Translations under genes and position numbers: made by a program
Notes under the pieces: generated by a model
Databases searched by the model: none
The model's input: only the letters and a program-made list of their open reading frames with translations
Told to the model about the DNA's origin: nothing
Shown here: piece after piece, positions 1-24,037 of the stretch
Position numbering within the stretch: position 1 is the first letter of the stretch
Layout of the letters: each line of letters begins with the position of its first letter
Assembly (NCBI GenBank): GCA_030268105.1
Contig: BSDZ01000004.1
Location: 1,359,001-1,423,000 of the forward strand
Origin: Volvox africanus
Lineage: Eukaryota; Chlorophyta; Chlorophyceae; Chlamydomonadales; Volvocaceae
Direction: 5' to 3'
Length of the DNA: 64,000 nucleotides

Positions 1-1794
1 GATGGTGAACGGCACCTTCCGGAGGTCAGCTTCCGGTGGGTGGCGTGACATTGAGATGGCTAGTTAGTTGCCGGTTAGCTGGTAATCTGCTTAGATCAGA
101 TCAGGACCTGACGAGTGCAAGCCGGGACACGGAGTCGCGTACGAACTGACGTACGATGGATGGCATTTACGTGATAGACGTGCGAGCAGTCGAAGTGTCC
201 CCCCTTTAAGCGGAGGTGGGTCAGTTTTTGCTCCTACTAGGGCTTATAAGGTGCATTACCATGCCGGGTATGTACTGGTGTTTGTGGTGCTAAGGGGCTG
301 CGGGGGTCCATGTGGCGGGCCCAAACGGTGCGCAGTCCACACACATCATGGTGGGTCAAATGATCCCGGCCCCCTCCTCCTCAACATCCTCCTCCTCTGC
401 CTCTGCCTCTTATTCACACATGCATCTACCCCAACTACCCCAACGCGACGTTGGAAGCAACCATACACCTTGCGTGCATGTGTGGAGGTCGGGGACTGCG
501 GCCGGAGCAGCAGAACGCTGCGATGTACACAAGCAGGCAGGACCTAAGCGGCAAATGATGAGCGGCAAACATGAGTCACATCAATTACCAGAGTTTATAT
601 GATCTAGACATTTGGCGGGACAAGACGTCCGTACTGCACGCAGGATGCATGCACTTGATAAGTGTGTATGTGATTGTGAGCGCATGCAAGTTCCAGGTTG
701 TGGGTGGGTTGGTGTAATTATTGGTATTTGAAGTAAGGCGGCTCGGGTTGCTTGTTGGGGGAGCCGGCCAGGTGGCAGCTTGCCATTTCGAGGGATTGTG
801 GCGGGGGCCTGTTGGTTGGCTGCCGCAAGGGTGTTAAGCGCGATGAGGGATGAAAACTCTTAGTCCATGTGATATGGAGGTGGCGCGCTGATTGGAAGGG
901 GGGGAGCACGTGTATAATGGTGCGGTTTGTGAGGTTTAAGTTGTGTGTGAGTGTGTGTGTGTGTATTGTAGTATCTTGGGGTATCTAGAGGGCCAATTGG
1001 GCCTTTGCTGCATGTAGGCGGACACACCAGAGATACGACATGTGTGTCTTAGCTGGGAGAGCGTATTAAGTTTATGCATCCGGTGCTGTCTGTGACATGG
1101 AACCGGCTTGGCATATGTGTCACATCAGCGTCGCCATTCCATGGCTGGCGATTTAGATAGTTAGTTGTTGAAGCGAAGGTGAGTACCGGGTATAAACCGG
1201 GTAGGTACTGGCGGCGCATAACTTTTGACCTCGCTTTATTTCTTTGTTCCCTTCGGGACTTCCCGGCGGGAAATCTAACGTAGGACAGGTGGTCCATCTG
1301 TGATGCGTGCGAGGATTGAATCCATGAGGTGAATGAGCGCTATAGAGGCTATGTTGCAAAGACATGTGCTGCTGAGGCTGACGTTTAATTTATGAAGACG
1401 TTCCCTCCAATTGTCGATGCGACATTGAGCCGTCTTTGCGGCTGCATTGCTAATGCCTGCCTGTCTGTCCCAAACAAATAATAGCTTTAGTATTATAAAC
1501 CCTCCCCGGGTTGACCCATGGGGGCTGAATATAGTGAGACCCGCGTCACTCGCTCGCGTGGGATTGATCGTGCTTTCACCATGTACGACGGAGAGATAGC
1601 CTCTGCAGCTTCTGTCTCCTCTTCTGTGAGGTTCCCTTCGTTCGCGGTTCGCGGTCCGTCCTTGATCGTCGATCGGACCTGAGCGCGGACCTGCTCGCGA
1701 CCTCGTCCGCGGGTGCGCTCGTCCACCCCTGGAAGCAGGTCGGCGGGTATGCATGCGAATGATGTGCACCCCTATGGATGCCTGTATGTGTATA

Positions 1795-1833
<39 letters not shown>

Positions 1834-3600
1834 GTGCATGTGTATATGTGTATAAGTGAAAGTTGTTTAAAACCGTAGTGAGCTGTATATGGTTGGCATG
1901 TTCACGTTCGGCTTGGCAGGGAAAGTACATACACAGCTGTGAGTGTGTGTAACAATGACAATGACGAGGACGAGGATGAGGACGAGGACGACATCGCAGG
2001 AAGCTGAAACTAATTATTAATGGATGCCGTTTTATGATTAAATGACGTTTGCGGGGTGGTGGTGGGGTTGGCGGGGTTGGTGGGGTTGGCGGGGGAAGAA
2101 AGTGTGTCAGGTTGAAGATTAGGTGTCATATATGGTGGGATGCGGCGACGGGTGGTGGGACATTCTGAAGCTGTGGCTGGACCGGTTGCTATGTGTCATG
2201 AGGGGCGTCCTGGTGTAACCCCTCACCCTTTTACATACGCCAGCCATTTGACAGGCATATATATCATGGCGTTGGCACTTGCTACTGGCCGTACATACGT
2301 GCGTGGCAGTTCTGAGTTCCTCGATTGTCAGGTTCAAAGTCTTCCGGGATCCCGAAAAAGAGAATGGTGCTCTATCATGCTATCATGCCAGAAAGCATGC
2401 ACGTATACCTATTTGCGGTTGTTAGTTGTAGCGGAGGTGATGTGGGGTTCTGGGGCTAACCGAATTGATGTGCACTCCGCTGCCCCCGCGGACGGGAAGA
2501 TCGTACCATCAGCGTTGAGACCCGTAACGTATGCCTGGCTGGGAAGGGGGGGAGGGGAAATAAACGGGGAGGATAAAGAAAATGTTGACAAGTGTGAACA
2601 TTGCGAAAGGTGGATTTTTTGGTGCAGCTGGTTGGTTGTTCGTATGGCGGGCTTGCTGGCTTGTGATGTTCGGCTAGCTCGAACGGAAGCATGCAAATGG
2701 CAAGGACTGGAGGTATTGCACTGTCTCTACCTTATTAAGAACCTCGGAGAGGCGGATACGAATTCGTGGCAATGGGACAGATAGACCTACACCAAGGGCA
2801 GGCGGCCGTGACGTCTATTTAGCAGCGTACTGCACGTATGCATGCAGAGCGAGGCAGGGAAGTGAGGTTTGATGGCGGCTGTAGGGGGCCGGGCTTACTT
2901 GGTTGTCCAGCAGGCTGGATCTCGAGCTACAGAGCTACCACCCGTGGCAGCGTAGAGAAGGTGGGAGGGTGGGAGCTGCAGGTGGTAAGCTTCATCAATC
3001 GTGCCTCTAGGCCAGAAGAGTTAAGGGATGAAGACGCTTGACGAGGGTGCGGGAGAGGTGGGCCTGATTGGGGGCCGAATTTTTGAAATGCTACTGCGCA
3101 GTGGGAGGTGTCTTTCCCATTTTGACAGAAGGTTTGCACAGAGGGGGTCACCAACATGTAAAAGACCTAGCTAGGCTTGCAGTATCTCTCGGCATTTCAT
3201 AGGTACGTACTGCACCTCCGGTATCCATACCGGCAGTATCCATCCATGTGCGTTCACCACTGCCTCGTACACTGATAGCATGATGTGTGAAATTAGAAGG
3301 CCTTGCAACCGGGCGAAGCCTTGCAAGGCTACACATCCGTCGATCACAGAAGGGCCCAGTGCGGCAGGGAGGCCAGGGTAGGGCGTACAGAGCCTCAAGC
3401 CCTCAAAGCCATACGGATAGCGCAGCAAGGCCAAAGGAAGATCCATTAGATCCAAGTATGTCAAAGCTGAAAAGTATTGCTGATGAGATGGAGGGAGACA
3501 TTGTGAGGAAATTTTGGACATCACCTCGCCTCTTGGAGTTCCTTCCAAGATATCTAAGACCGATTTTGCCTCTGTGATATATTTGATCGGCAGGGTTGAA
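1..3600. other. Left-edge region without a recognisable gene
   Basis: I see no reading frame here with domain motifs or a chain of phase-compatible splice sites. A 214-codon frame at 2140-2784 (+) has no recognisable motif. A 147-codon frame at 3171-3614 (-) has a protein-like hydrophobic pattern but no family I know. A TGTATG-type microsatellite lies near 1783-1853. About 70 bp at 970-1042 is similar to 19909-20010 (same order of TATCTTGGGGT, GGGCCTTTGCT and GGCGGACACA blocks), so part of this stretch is an interspersed repeat. It could hold the untranslated end of a gene outside the window. Confidence 0.5.
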
Positions 3601-3614
3601 AGAGGCTTGCCCAA
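3171..3614 (-). other. Unassigned 147-codon open frame
   Basis: The frame runs from an ATG at 3614 to a stop at 3171 with no intron needed. The product would be hydrophobic with scattered Cys, Pro and Tyr. I do not recognise a domain. It lies just left of an AT-rich island and could be a fragment of a mobile element's coding region, or a chance frame. Nothing around it (splice sites, partner exons) raises the likelihood that it is a gene. Confidence 0.15.
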
Positions 3615-4901
3615 ATGTTATAAAAGCGACTCAAAACTGGGGCCAAAATAGGTTATCGGGTTTTAGGGCTTAAACCCTCGTGGCTTGGGCACAGCCTCAT
3701 AGCTGCAAAACTGCGATTACCAAAACTGGGTATCTGGTACCTCGATATTTAACTGGCAGAAGTATTATGACAGAGAATCGCACGTTGAATCATGAAGGAT
3801 TCCGATCGTATAAAGATAGCGGCACTTGCCCATGATAAAATTAATAACGTTAAGACAAAACATTGCTTCTGCTAATGTTGTTTTTGTTAATACGGTAAAT
3901 ATACGAGATCTTGCGCGCGTAGGGATTCCTTAATGGATGATTTCTCTAATATAGTACTAATATCTCAGAGGAAAAAATGGCTAAAATTTTATCAGAAAAA
4001 GAAGTAGATATAAATACTAAATTAGTTAGGAACTGTACGTCTCATGTATTGTGGAATCAGATTAGAAGAGAATTCTATATCCTCTTTACCTCTATCTCTT
4101 ACCTGCGGTACTTACGATAGTTTATTCTGTTTTGTCGATGATTTTTACAAAGGATTTAAGCCAAGGTATAAAAAAATCTGTGCTGTCCGTTGCTGCCGTG
4201 ACGAGTAGTCACAGCACACGATGAACATCATAAGAAGAATCCCAGTCTTTATGGTCCCATATAAACTATTTCGTCACTCAAAAAAACTTGGTACAGTAAG
4301 TTTGTGCTAGTCCGAGCACAGGACAATAGATAGGCTCGCTCGTCCAACCATCGTTGTTTAGAGCACGCACGGAATGACAGCACATATTTCCCGTAATATC
4401 CAGAGCTATCCTGAATGCTTTGCAAGGTGGATATTTGATAAGAAATTATAGATCCAAACTTGGCCGCAGGATGTGTGCGATTACATTTTTCTTCTGATAT
4501 CAGCCTCAGCAAGCGGCCTAAGGCCGTCCATGACCCTTTCAGATAATTTCCAATGCCCATTCATGATTAATGTAAAATTTAGATAACTATGGTAACTTGA
4601 AGTACTCCTACAACTAAGTTACTAGTGAAAGTGCACTGTTGAACAATTGTTGGCACGACGCAAACTATACTAGTCAGAGGGTAATATTTTTACCAGGACC
4701 TAGTGGTAGAATTGAAGAGCTGTATTTCGATTGATAGTTCACCTGTCCCTGCAAACGGGCCAAATGTGCTATCAGGAAGAAAGTGCATTACAAATGGAAT
4801 TACCGGTACGATAGGTTTCTACTCTTGATTGTTGCGTTTATTCCCTGCGGATGTGCGGAGGAGATTTTGCATGGATTTGAAATCGCAACGGAAACAAGCC
4901 A

Positions 4902-4933
4902 TTACAATGTAACTCAAATGAGTTACATTGTAA
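4902..4933. repeat. Perfect 15-bp inverted repeat with 2-nt loop
   Basis: The arm TTACAATGTAACTCA is followed by AA and then by its exact reverse complement, giving a 32-bp hairpin-forming sequence within the AT-rich island. It has no adjacent T-run suggestive of a terminator and no gene next to it. It may be a remnant of a palindromic mobile element. Confidence 0.85.
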
Positions 4934-5009
4934 CCGCCCTCGATTGACATGAATTTAATATGTTTATGATACGCGCTACATAAGCTATCCTATGTTTGCA
5001 AAGGTTTGC

Positions 5010-5085
5010 TCGACTTTGGTCGACTTAGGGTTGGTCGACTTAGGGACCGTACCCGAGTACCCAAGTACTTTGGTCGACTTATCCG
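5010..5085. repeat. Spaced copies of a GGTCGACTTA motif
   Basis: Four or so copies of a decamer close to GGTCGACTTA occur within about 75 bp (near 5012, 5030, 5033 and 5073), some followed by GGG. The copies are irregularly spaced, so this is not a simple microsatellite. It lies about 300 bp upstream of the kinase start codon. A regulatory role is possible but cannot be shown from sequence. Confidence 0.4.
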
Positions 5086-5394
5086 TTTCCCATGACTAAA
5101 AACGTAACAATGCTTAAAAATTCCAAGATCTCACTCTATCAATTCGACATGTACTATGCAGCCGATGATAAAACCCGAGCCTGAGGGCTACCCTTTCATA
5201 ACCGAAGACCTGCCGGCATGCATATGCCCCGAATAGGAAATCAAAAAATGAGCATATTCATTCAGCATACGACATATAATAAAAATTTTATTGGTTAACG
5301 AGGTTTTTTAGCGAGGCGCCTCTGAGCGCCGGCGTTCCAGGACAGTAGGACGACTCCTGGAAGACGTGTCGGCGAGTGCTCAGGAGGTGCCAAA

Positions 5395-19241
<13,847 letters not shown>

Positions 19242-20873
19242 ACCATTCCCCAGCAAGGAGGGGAGGAGTGGGACGTGGTGCGACGGCAGCAAACAGAGGT
19301 GCTTGGACCCTAAACAGAAGCCAGGACTTGACATGATGAGGATGCTTGTCGCGTCGGTTGGGACCTCGTACAAACCTTGTACTGCTGTCGTACTGCTCCC
19401 AGCCACAGCGAGAGGTAGCTGCGGGAGGGGCCAGGGGCCGAGGGGGTGTAGCGGCACAAAAGGTAAAGTTCCAGAATCCAGGATTCCAAATGCAGGACCC
19501 AGCAGGTGGATCCAGCTATTATTCTGGTGACAGCGTAGACATGGCAGATCTCCGGACGTGTCAATGCCTAGCACGTAGACTCCAGGAATGGCCAATGCGT
19601 GTGAGGCGTGGAGGCGTGGAGGCGTGGAGTGGGGCGAGACGTGGAGGCGTGGAGGCGAGGAGGACAAGAGTCGCTGTATGATAAGGGAGATTGTACGATA
19701 TAATTATGGTTTAAAATTTGTGCCATTTGTGCTATTTATGGATATATAGGCAGCGCACTAATGAGCATGGGGAGGCGGAGGAGGTGGGGAGGCGGAGGAG
19801 GTGGGGAGGCGGAGGAGATGGGGAGGGAGGGGGAGGGAGGAGGGAGGGAGGAGGGAGGGAGGAGGGAGGGAGGGAGGAGGGAGGGAGGGAGGAGGGAAGG
19901 AGGTGTCGTATCTTGGGGTGTCTATGAGTAGTGTCCAGGATGGACCGTGTATGGACATTTTCCTATCGGGCCTTTGCTTATCAGGCGGACACAACAGAGA
20001 TACAACAGGAGGGAGGGCGGTACAGCAACGCCGGTTGATTGATCCATCGAGCGCAGGATATGGCACACAGCTCGTCATGTTGAGTGTGATAATGGCGCCT
20101 CATCGCCGCCTTTTTAATTGCGGCACAAGCAGTAACCTCTTCGTTCCTAGCTGGCAGAGAACCTGATGATTCGTAGTTGTGGTGCTGGTGCTGGCGAGAG
20201 TGATGGTGGTAACGGTGGAACACTCAAGAGCACCCGATCCGGCGATGTGAGACTTACTTGGCAAACCAGTGCTGTCACCATTTGAACATGATGCGTGGTG
20301 CATGTGAACAGATTCAACGACCAATAACCATCCACACTTGGTAAAGGAAAGATGGAAGGAACAAGGCCGCCAGCCCCAAAATAATCACTCACACACGATC
20401 GCCAGGGGCCAGGGGGGATCGATCCAAGCTGGGGAGGGTCACCGAAGTACGACGCGGACGTAAATGTACGGCATTTGCTCTGAAACTCATCGTTGCTTGT
20501 GTGTTTTGCTGCTAGACGTATGATGAGTGACATCACCTCTTCTTTTGCAGCATACACACAAATTTGGATCTTACCAATCGACGGCCAATTTATTAAGATT
20601 TGGTAGGTGATTATGGAGCGGGCCATTTACACCACATGTGTAGGAATGCGCTCGACTAAGGACACCATGGAACCCTTCCCTTCGTAAGGGGGGAGATTCA
20701 CTGTGCATCTTTGCGTCTGCGTCGTATATGTACGATTTTTAGTGTGTCTGTCTGTCTGTCTGTCTGTCTATCTCTCCGTCTGTACGTACGCCTATCTGCC
20801 TGTCTTCTTGTGGACCGCTCTCCGGTCAATCCATCGTCTAGACAAAAGCTTCCGACGCTTCAAGCTAAACGGA

Positions 20874-21013
20874 GTGAGATGGAGTGGGATGGAGTGGAGT
20901 GGAGTGGAGTGGGATGGAGTGGAGTGGAGTGGAGTGGAGTGGAGTGGAGTGGAGTGGAGTGGAGTGGAGTGGAGTGGAGTGGAGTGGTGTGGAGTGGAGT
21001 GGAGTGGAGTGGA
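20874..21013. repeat. (GGAGT)n pentanucleotide array
   Basis: About 27 copies of TGGAG, with a few GGGAT interruptions. It lies in the spacer downstream of the kinase. Confidence 0.93.
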
Positions 21014-21790
21014 AGAGGAAGAGGCATGTACCGAATTTCCGCGGGTGAACTGACGCGGCTGCAGGAGGGGATTACAAAGTCCTTACCTTGAGGCCTTGCT
21101 TGCCAGGGGGCACATGTTCCCGTGCTGAGCCGATCTATTTCGTCAGGAGCGACGGGGGCCTGTATGAGGCTGCAAACGGATGGGCACGGTGTGTTGTGCG
21201 ATGCGATTCTTCTGTCCCAAGTTGCCAGGTCGGCCGGTACATCTGAATACGCTATACTGTGCTGAGTTGAGAATGCTTTGATGCGCATTGGCCTCCTTCA
21301 TCCCCGCGGATTACCGCCTGCTGCTGCTGCCGCCCAACTGGGCCCAACTGCCGGCGCTGGAGCGAAGATAAAGGATCAGAACTAATGTTACGTTGTGTTG
21401 TGTTGTTTTGTGTTATATTGTGTTGTACGATAGGCGCTAGCCTTGCGCGTCTCGCAGGAAGTAATATATCTTATTCAGCTGTTCTAAACTTTGGCCCTGC
21501 CCCCTGCTACAAAAGAGTTCTGGATTGTGGATGGAGCAGTTGCGAGCGCGCGCGTGTTTCCAGGTGCATATTTGTTTTCTGTGAGTGCGATGTGTAATAC
21601 ACACATTACTTATGTGTTGTATGGAGGGTTTTAGGGTTTTAGGGTTTTATCGAGGGCGGCTACAAGCGCAGGTAACGTTGTGGTCCGCACGGGGGTTCCT
21701 GCGTTTCCGTCCTATGAGTTGAGAGATGCGCCCTCCTTACTTGTCAGTAGTTGGTGAGCTGTTGTGCCTTTAATGATAGACCGATTAGAT

Positions 21791-21917
21791 GTGGAGGTGG
21801 AGGTGGAGGTGGAGGTGGAGGTGGAGGTGGAGGTGGAGGTGGAGGTGGAGGTGGAGGTGGAGGTGGAGGTGGAGGTGGAGGTGGAGGTGGAGGTGGAGGT
21901 GGAGGTGGAGGTGGTGG
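21791..21917. repeat. (GGAGGT)n hexanucleotide array
   Basis: About 21 uninterrupted copies of GGAGGT. All forward frames are open through it, producing spurious poly-Gly and Val-Glu translations. Confidence 0.95.
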
Positions 21918-23178
21918 ATGGGTCAGCTGCACCCACCGCCCTGTATGTGTGTGGGATAGGGGGGCTTTGCTGCATCCGTGGACTTGTATATATGTGCCTC
22001 TCGCAGTTCAACAGACACGTACCATTTTAAATTGAAGAAACGGGCCCTAGCTTTGAACCTAGACCTAGACGCAAATGGTGATTGTCGTCCGTGAACATGT
22101 ACGTAGGCATATATAACCTTTATTTGTTTGCAACCCAATGCCCTTCCGGGAGGCAGGTGGAGGCGGGTATAGCGCTTTACTGATTGCGACGCACCCGCCT
22201 ACACCCGCCGTGACTCCCGCCGTGCCTTCCCAGGAAGCGTCATTCTGTCGCACATAATCACCTGTCACGACATAGCACGACGGCACGGCTCGTACACTGT
22301 ACGATTTTCACTGCCATGTCGTGGCGTGCCTTCTTGATGCCTTGGTGGTAGCTTGAAGCAAACGCATCCCAGCCTTGAAGCTTGGTGTATTGGGGACTTC
22401 CACAGTGGGGGGCTAATAATGTATGGAGACATAGCGTCTATCAGCGCCGTAAGGAATGCAACCGGGGCGTTTTGTACGGCACCTGGTGTTACTGCTGATC
22501 AACTTCCCTTGTACGGTCATCAAAGGGGGGGAGGTTAGGGACCACTATACCGTCGGCGTCTTTTGTTTAGCACTTGTATCCCATTCTTCTGGATAGAGGT
22601 ATGTCGTACAGGACATCCTTTTTGCTGAGCTGCACTGAAGTGCATGAGGCCGAAGGTGCAGTCTTTATCATTTTAATCGTGGCTGGCTGGTGCTGCTGTC
22701 ATGGTCGGTTTGCTAATGCCCAGAGAGTGCTGAGATTTTGATGAGTGAGAACCGCAGCTTTGGAAAGAGTGAGAACACATCCAGGATCCCCCACGTACAT
22801 TCGGCGCCCACCGGTGTCATGGTGTATGTGATGACCCATTTGAACGGGTAATGGCCGGCTAGCCAGCAGGGTCTCTGGGGTCCCATGGGTCGCTTGGCCG
22901 CGTATGGTAACTCGGGCGTTGGGATGTGTGGTATGTGTGAGGGAGGAGGGGTCTTTTGATGAAGGATGGCATAATCAACCAGGCCGCAAGAATCAACTTC
23001 ACATGTGAAGCCATCACACGTGCTCGCATACGTCGTAGCTGAATCACAAGGGCTATATATGAGCGGTTATGAGGCGGTTTTTAAATAAGGACTGCTAAGT
23101 TTGCGTGCTCAGAAGACGTAAAGTTGCCGCTACAGTCCTGGCAGAGCGATAGCATGTTTATGGTCATTGACTTAATGG

Positions 23179-23208
23179 CTGCTGTCTGCCTTGCAAGGCA
23201 GACAGCAG
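23179..23208. repeat. Perfect 30-bp palindrome
   Basis: CTGCTGTCTGCCTTG is followed without any loop by its exact reverse complement. It is isolated in the spacer, with no adjacent gene end. Such perfect zero-loop palindromes are usually unstable, so its presence is notable. Confidence 0.85.
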
Positions 23209-24037
23209 TGAATACATCTTATGCCGCGCTGTTTAATCAGACCCGCTGGCATCACGGGAATTGTAGTTATGTCACAAAGTATGTATTGTCAATCGTCCAG
23301 GCCAAGCTTTTTTATTTATATGTCGGCAGAGAGTAGCATGTAGATTGTGTTAATAACAGGAAAGTTAACGTCCAAAAGTTGTTCAGCAACGTTTTCTCAG
23401 ACAGTGCCACAATATTCTCTCTCTATTGATCTGGTTTGTTGATAACACATCTTATGGTGCATGTTTTGTGCGGTGTAAACGGAATATGTGCGAACGGAAT
23501 AAAAATAAAATAAATGGTCTGCTGAAAACGTCAAGACAGGATATGGAGCATTCGGGTTTAGGGGGTCCGTTGCGCACATGTGGGACCGCTGGTGGCGAGG
23601 AAAGAAACAAACGCACCATCACGGCCGCAACTCCACCTCAAACCGTCTCGTTATTTGGCATAGCTGCGCTTCCCATAGCGGCGTACATCTAGGTTTTGGA
23701 AGTTAAGATTCCTAACTCCATGCTCTGTTCCATGCTCTAGCGCACGTGGCTTCCCTCCCCAATACAGAACGCGTCACCCGTGGGAGCCGATGTCAACTTG
23801 GACTCAACTGTGCAATCTCTGCGGGTACACGTGTCTTCTACACACCGGCACACCGACCCTTCCCCCGGCGCGCCACAAGAAACGCAAGGACAGGAGCATA
23901 CGGCAACATGAGGGGCGTGCATAACGACGTATGCAATCGGCAAGGCAAACAAAAGCAGGAGGACACAGCAGCATATCCGCGAAATGTTCCACTTAAGACA
24001 CGGCGCGACGCATAGCAGGGTACCCTCGGCTGCCTTG

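Larger units (their letters stand above)
3600..5350. other. AT-rich island upstream of the kinase gene
   Basis: By eye this stretch is clearly richer in A and T than its surroundings, with runs such as those near 3840-4040 and 5270-5300. It lacks the simple repeats seen elsewhere. It contains a near-perfect palindrome (4902-4933) and several spaced copies of GGTCGACTTA (about 5010-5085). No coding exon is evident; an isolated 103-codon frame at 4249-4560 (-) has no recognisable motif. An old insertion (mobile element or foreign DNA) is possible. The right edge lies close to the start codon of the kinase at 5395. Confidence 0.4.
19242..24037. other. Convergent intergenic region rich in simple repeats
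   Basis: This spacer lies between the 3' ends of the kinase (+) and CNX1E (-). It holds a purine-rich GGA tract (about 19770-19905), a GGAGT array, a GGAGGT array, two copies of TTTTAGGG near 21627-21650, and a 30-bp palindrome (23179-23208). The 19909-20010 segment resembles 970-1042. I found no exon chain or domain-bearing frame; frames such as 20703-21091 and 21751-22035 are repeat translations. Confidence 0.6.

Noticed and set aside
2140..2784. 214-codon plus-strand frame as a gene
   Set aside because: No domain, no compatible splice partners, and an amino-acid mix like random translation.
21712..22035. Poly-Gly, Val-Glu and poly-Pro frames
   Set aside because: Translations of the GGAGGT array, with no flanking exons.
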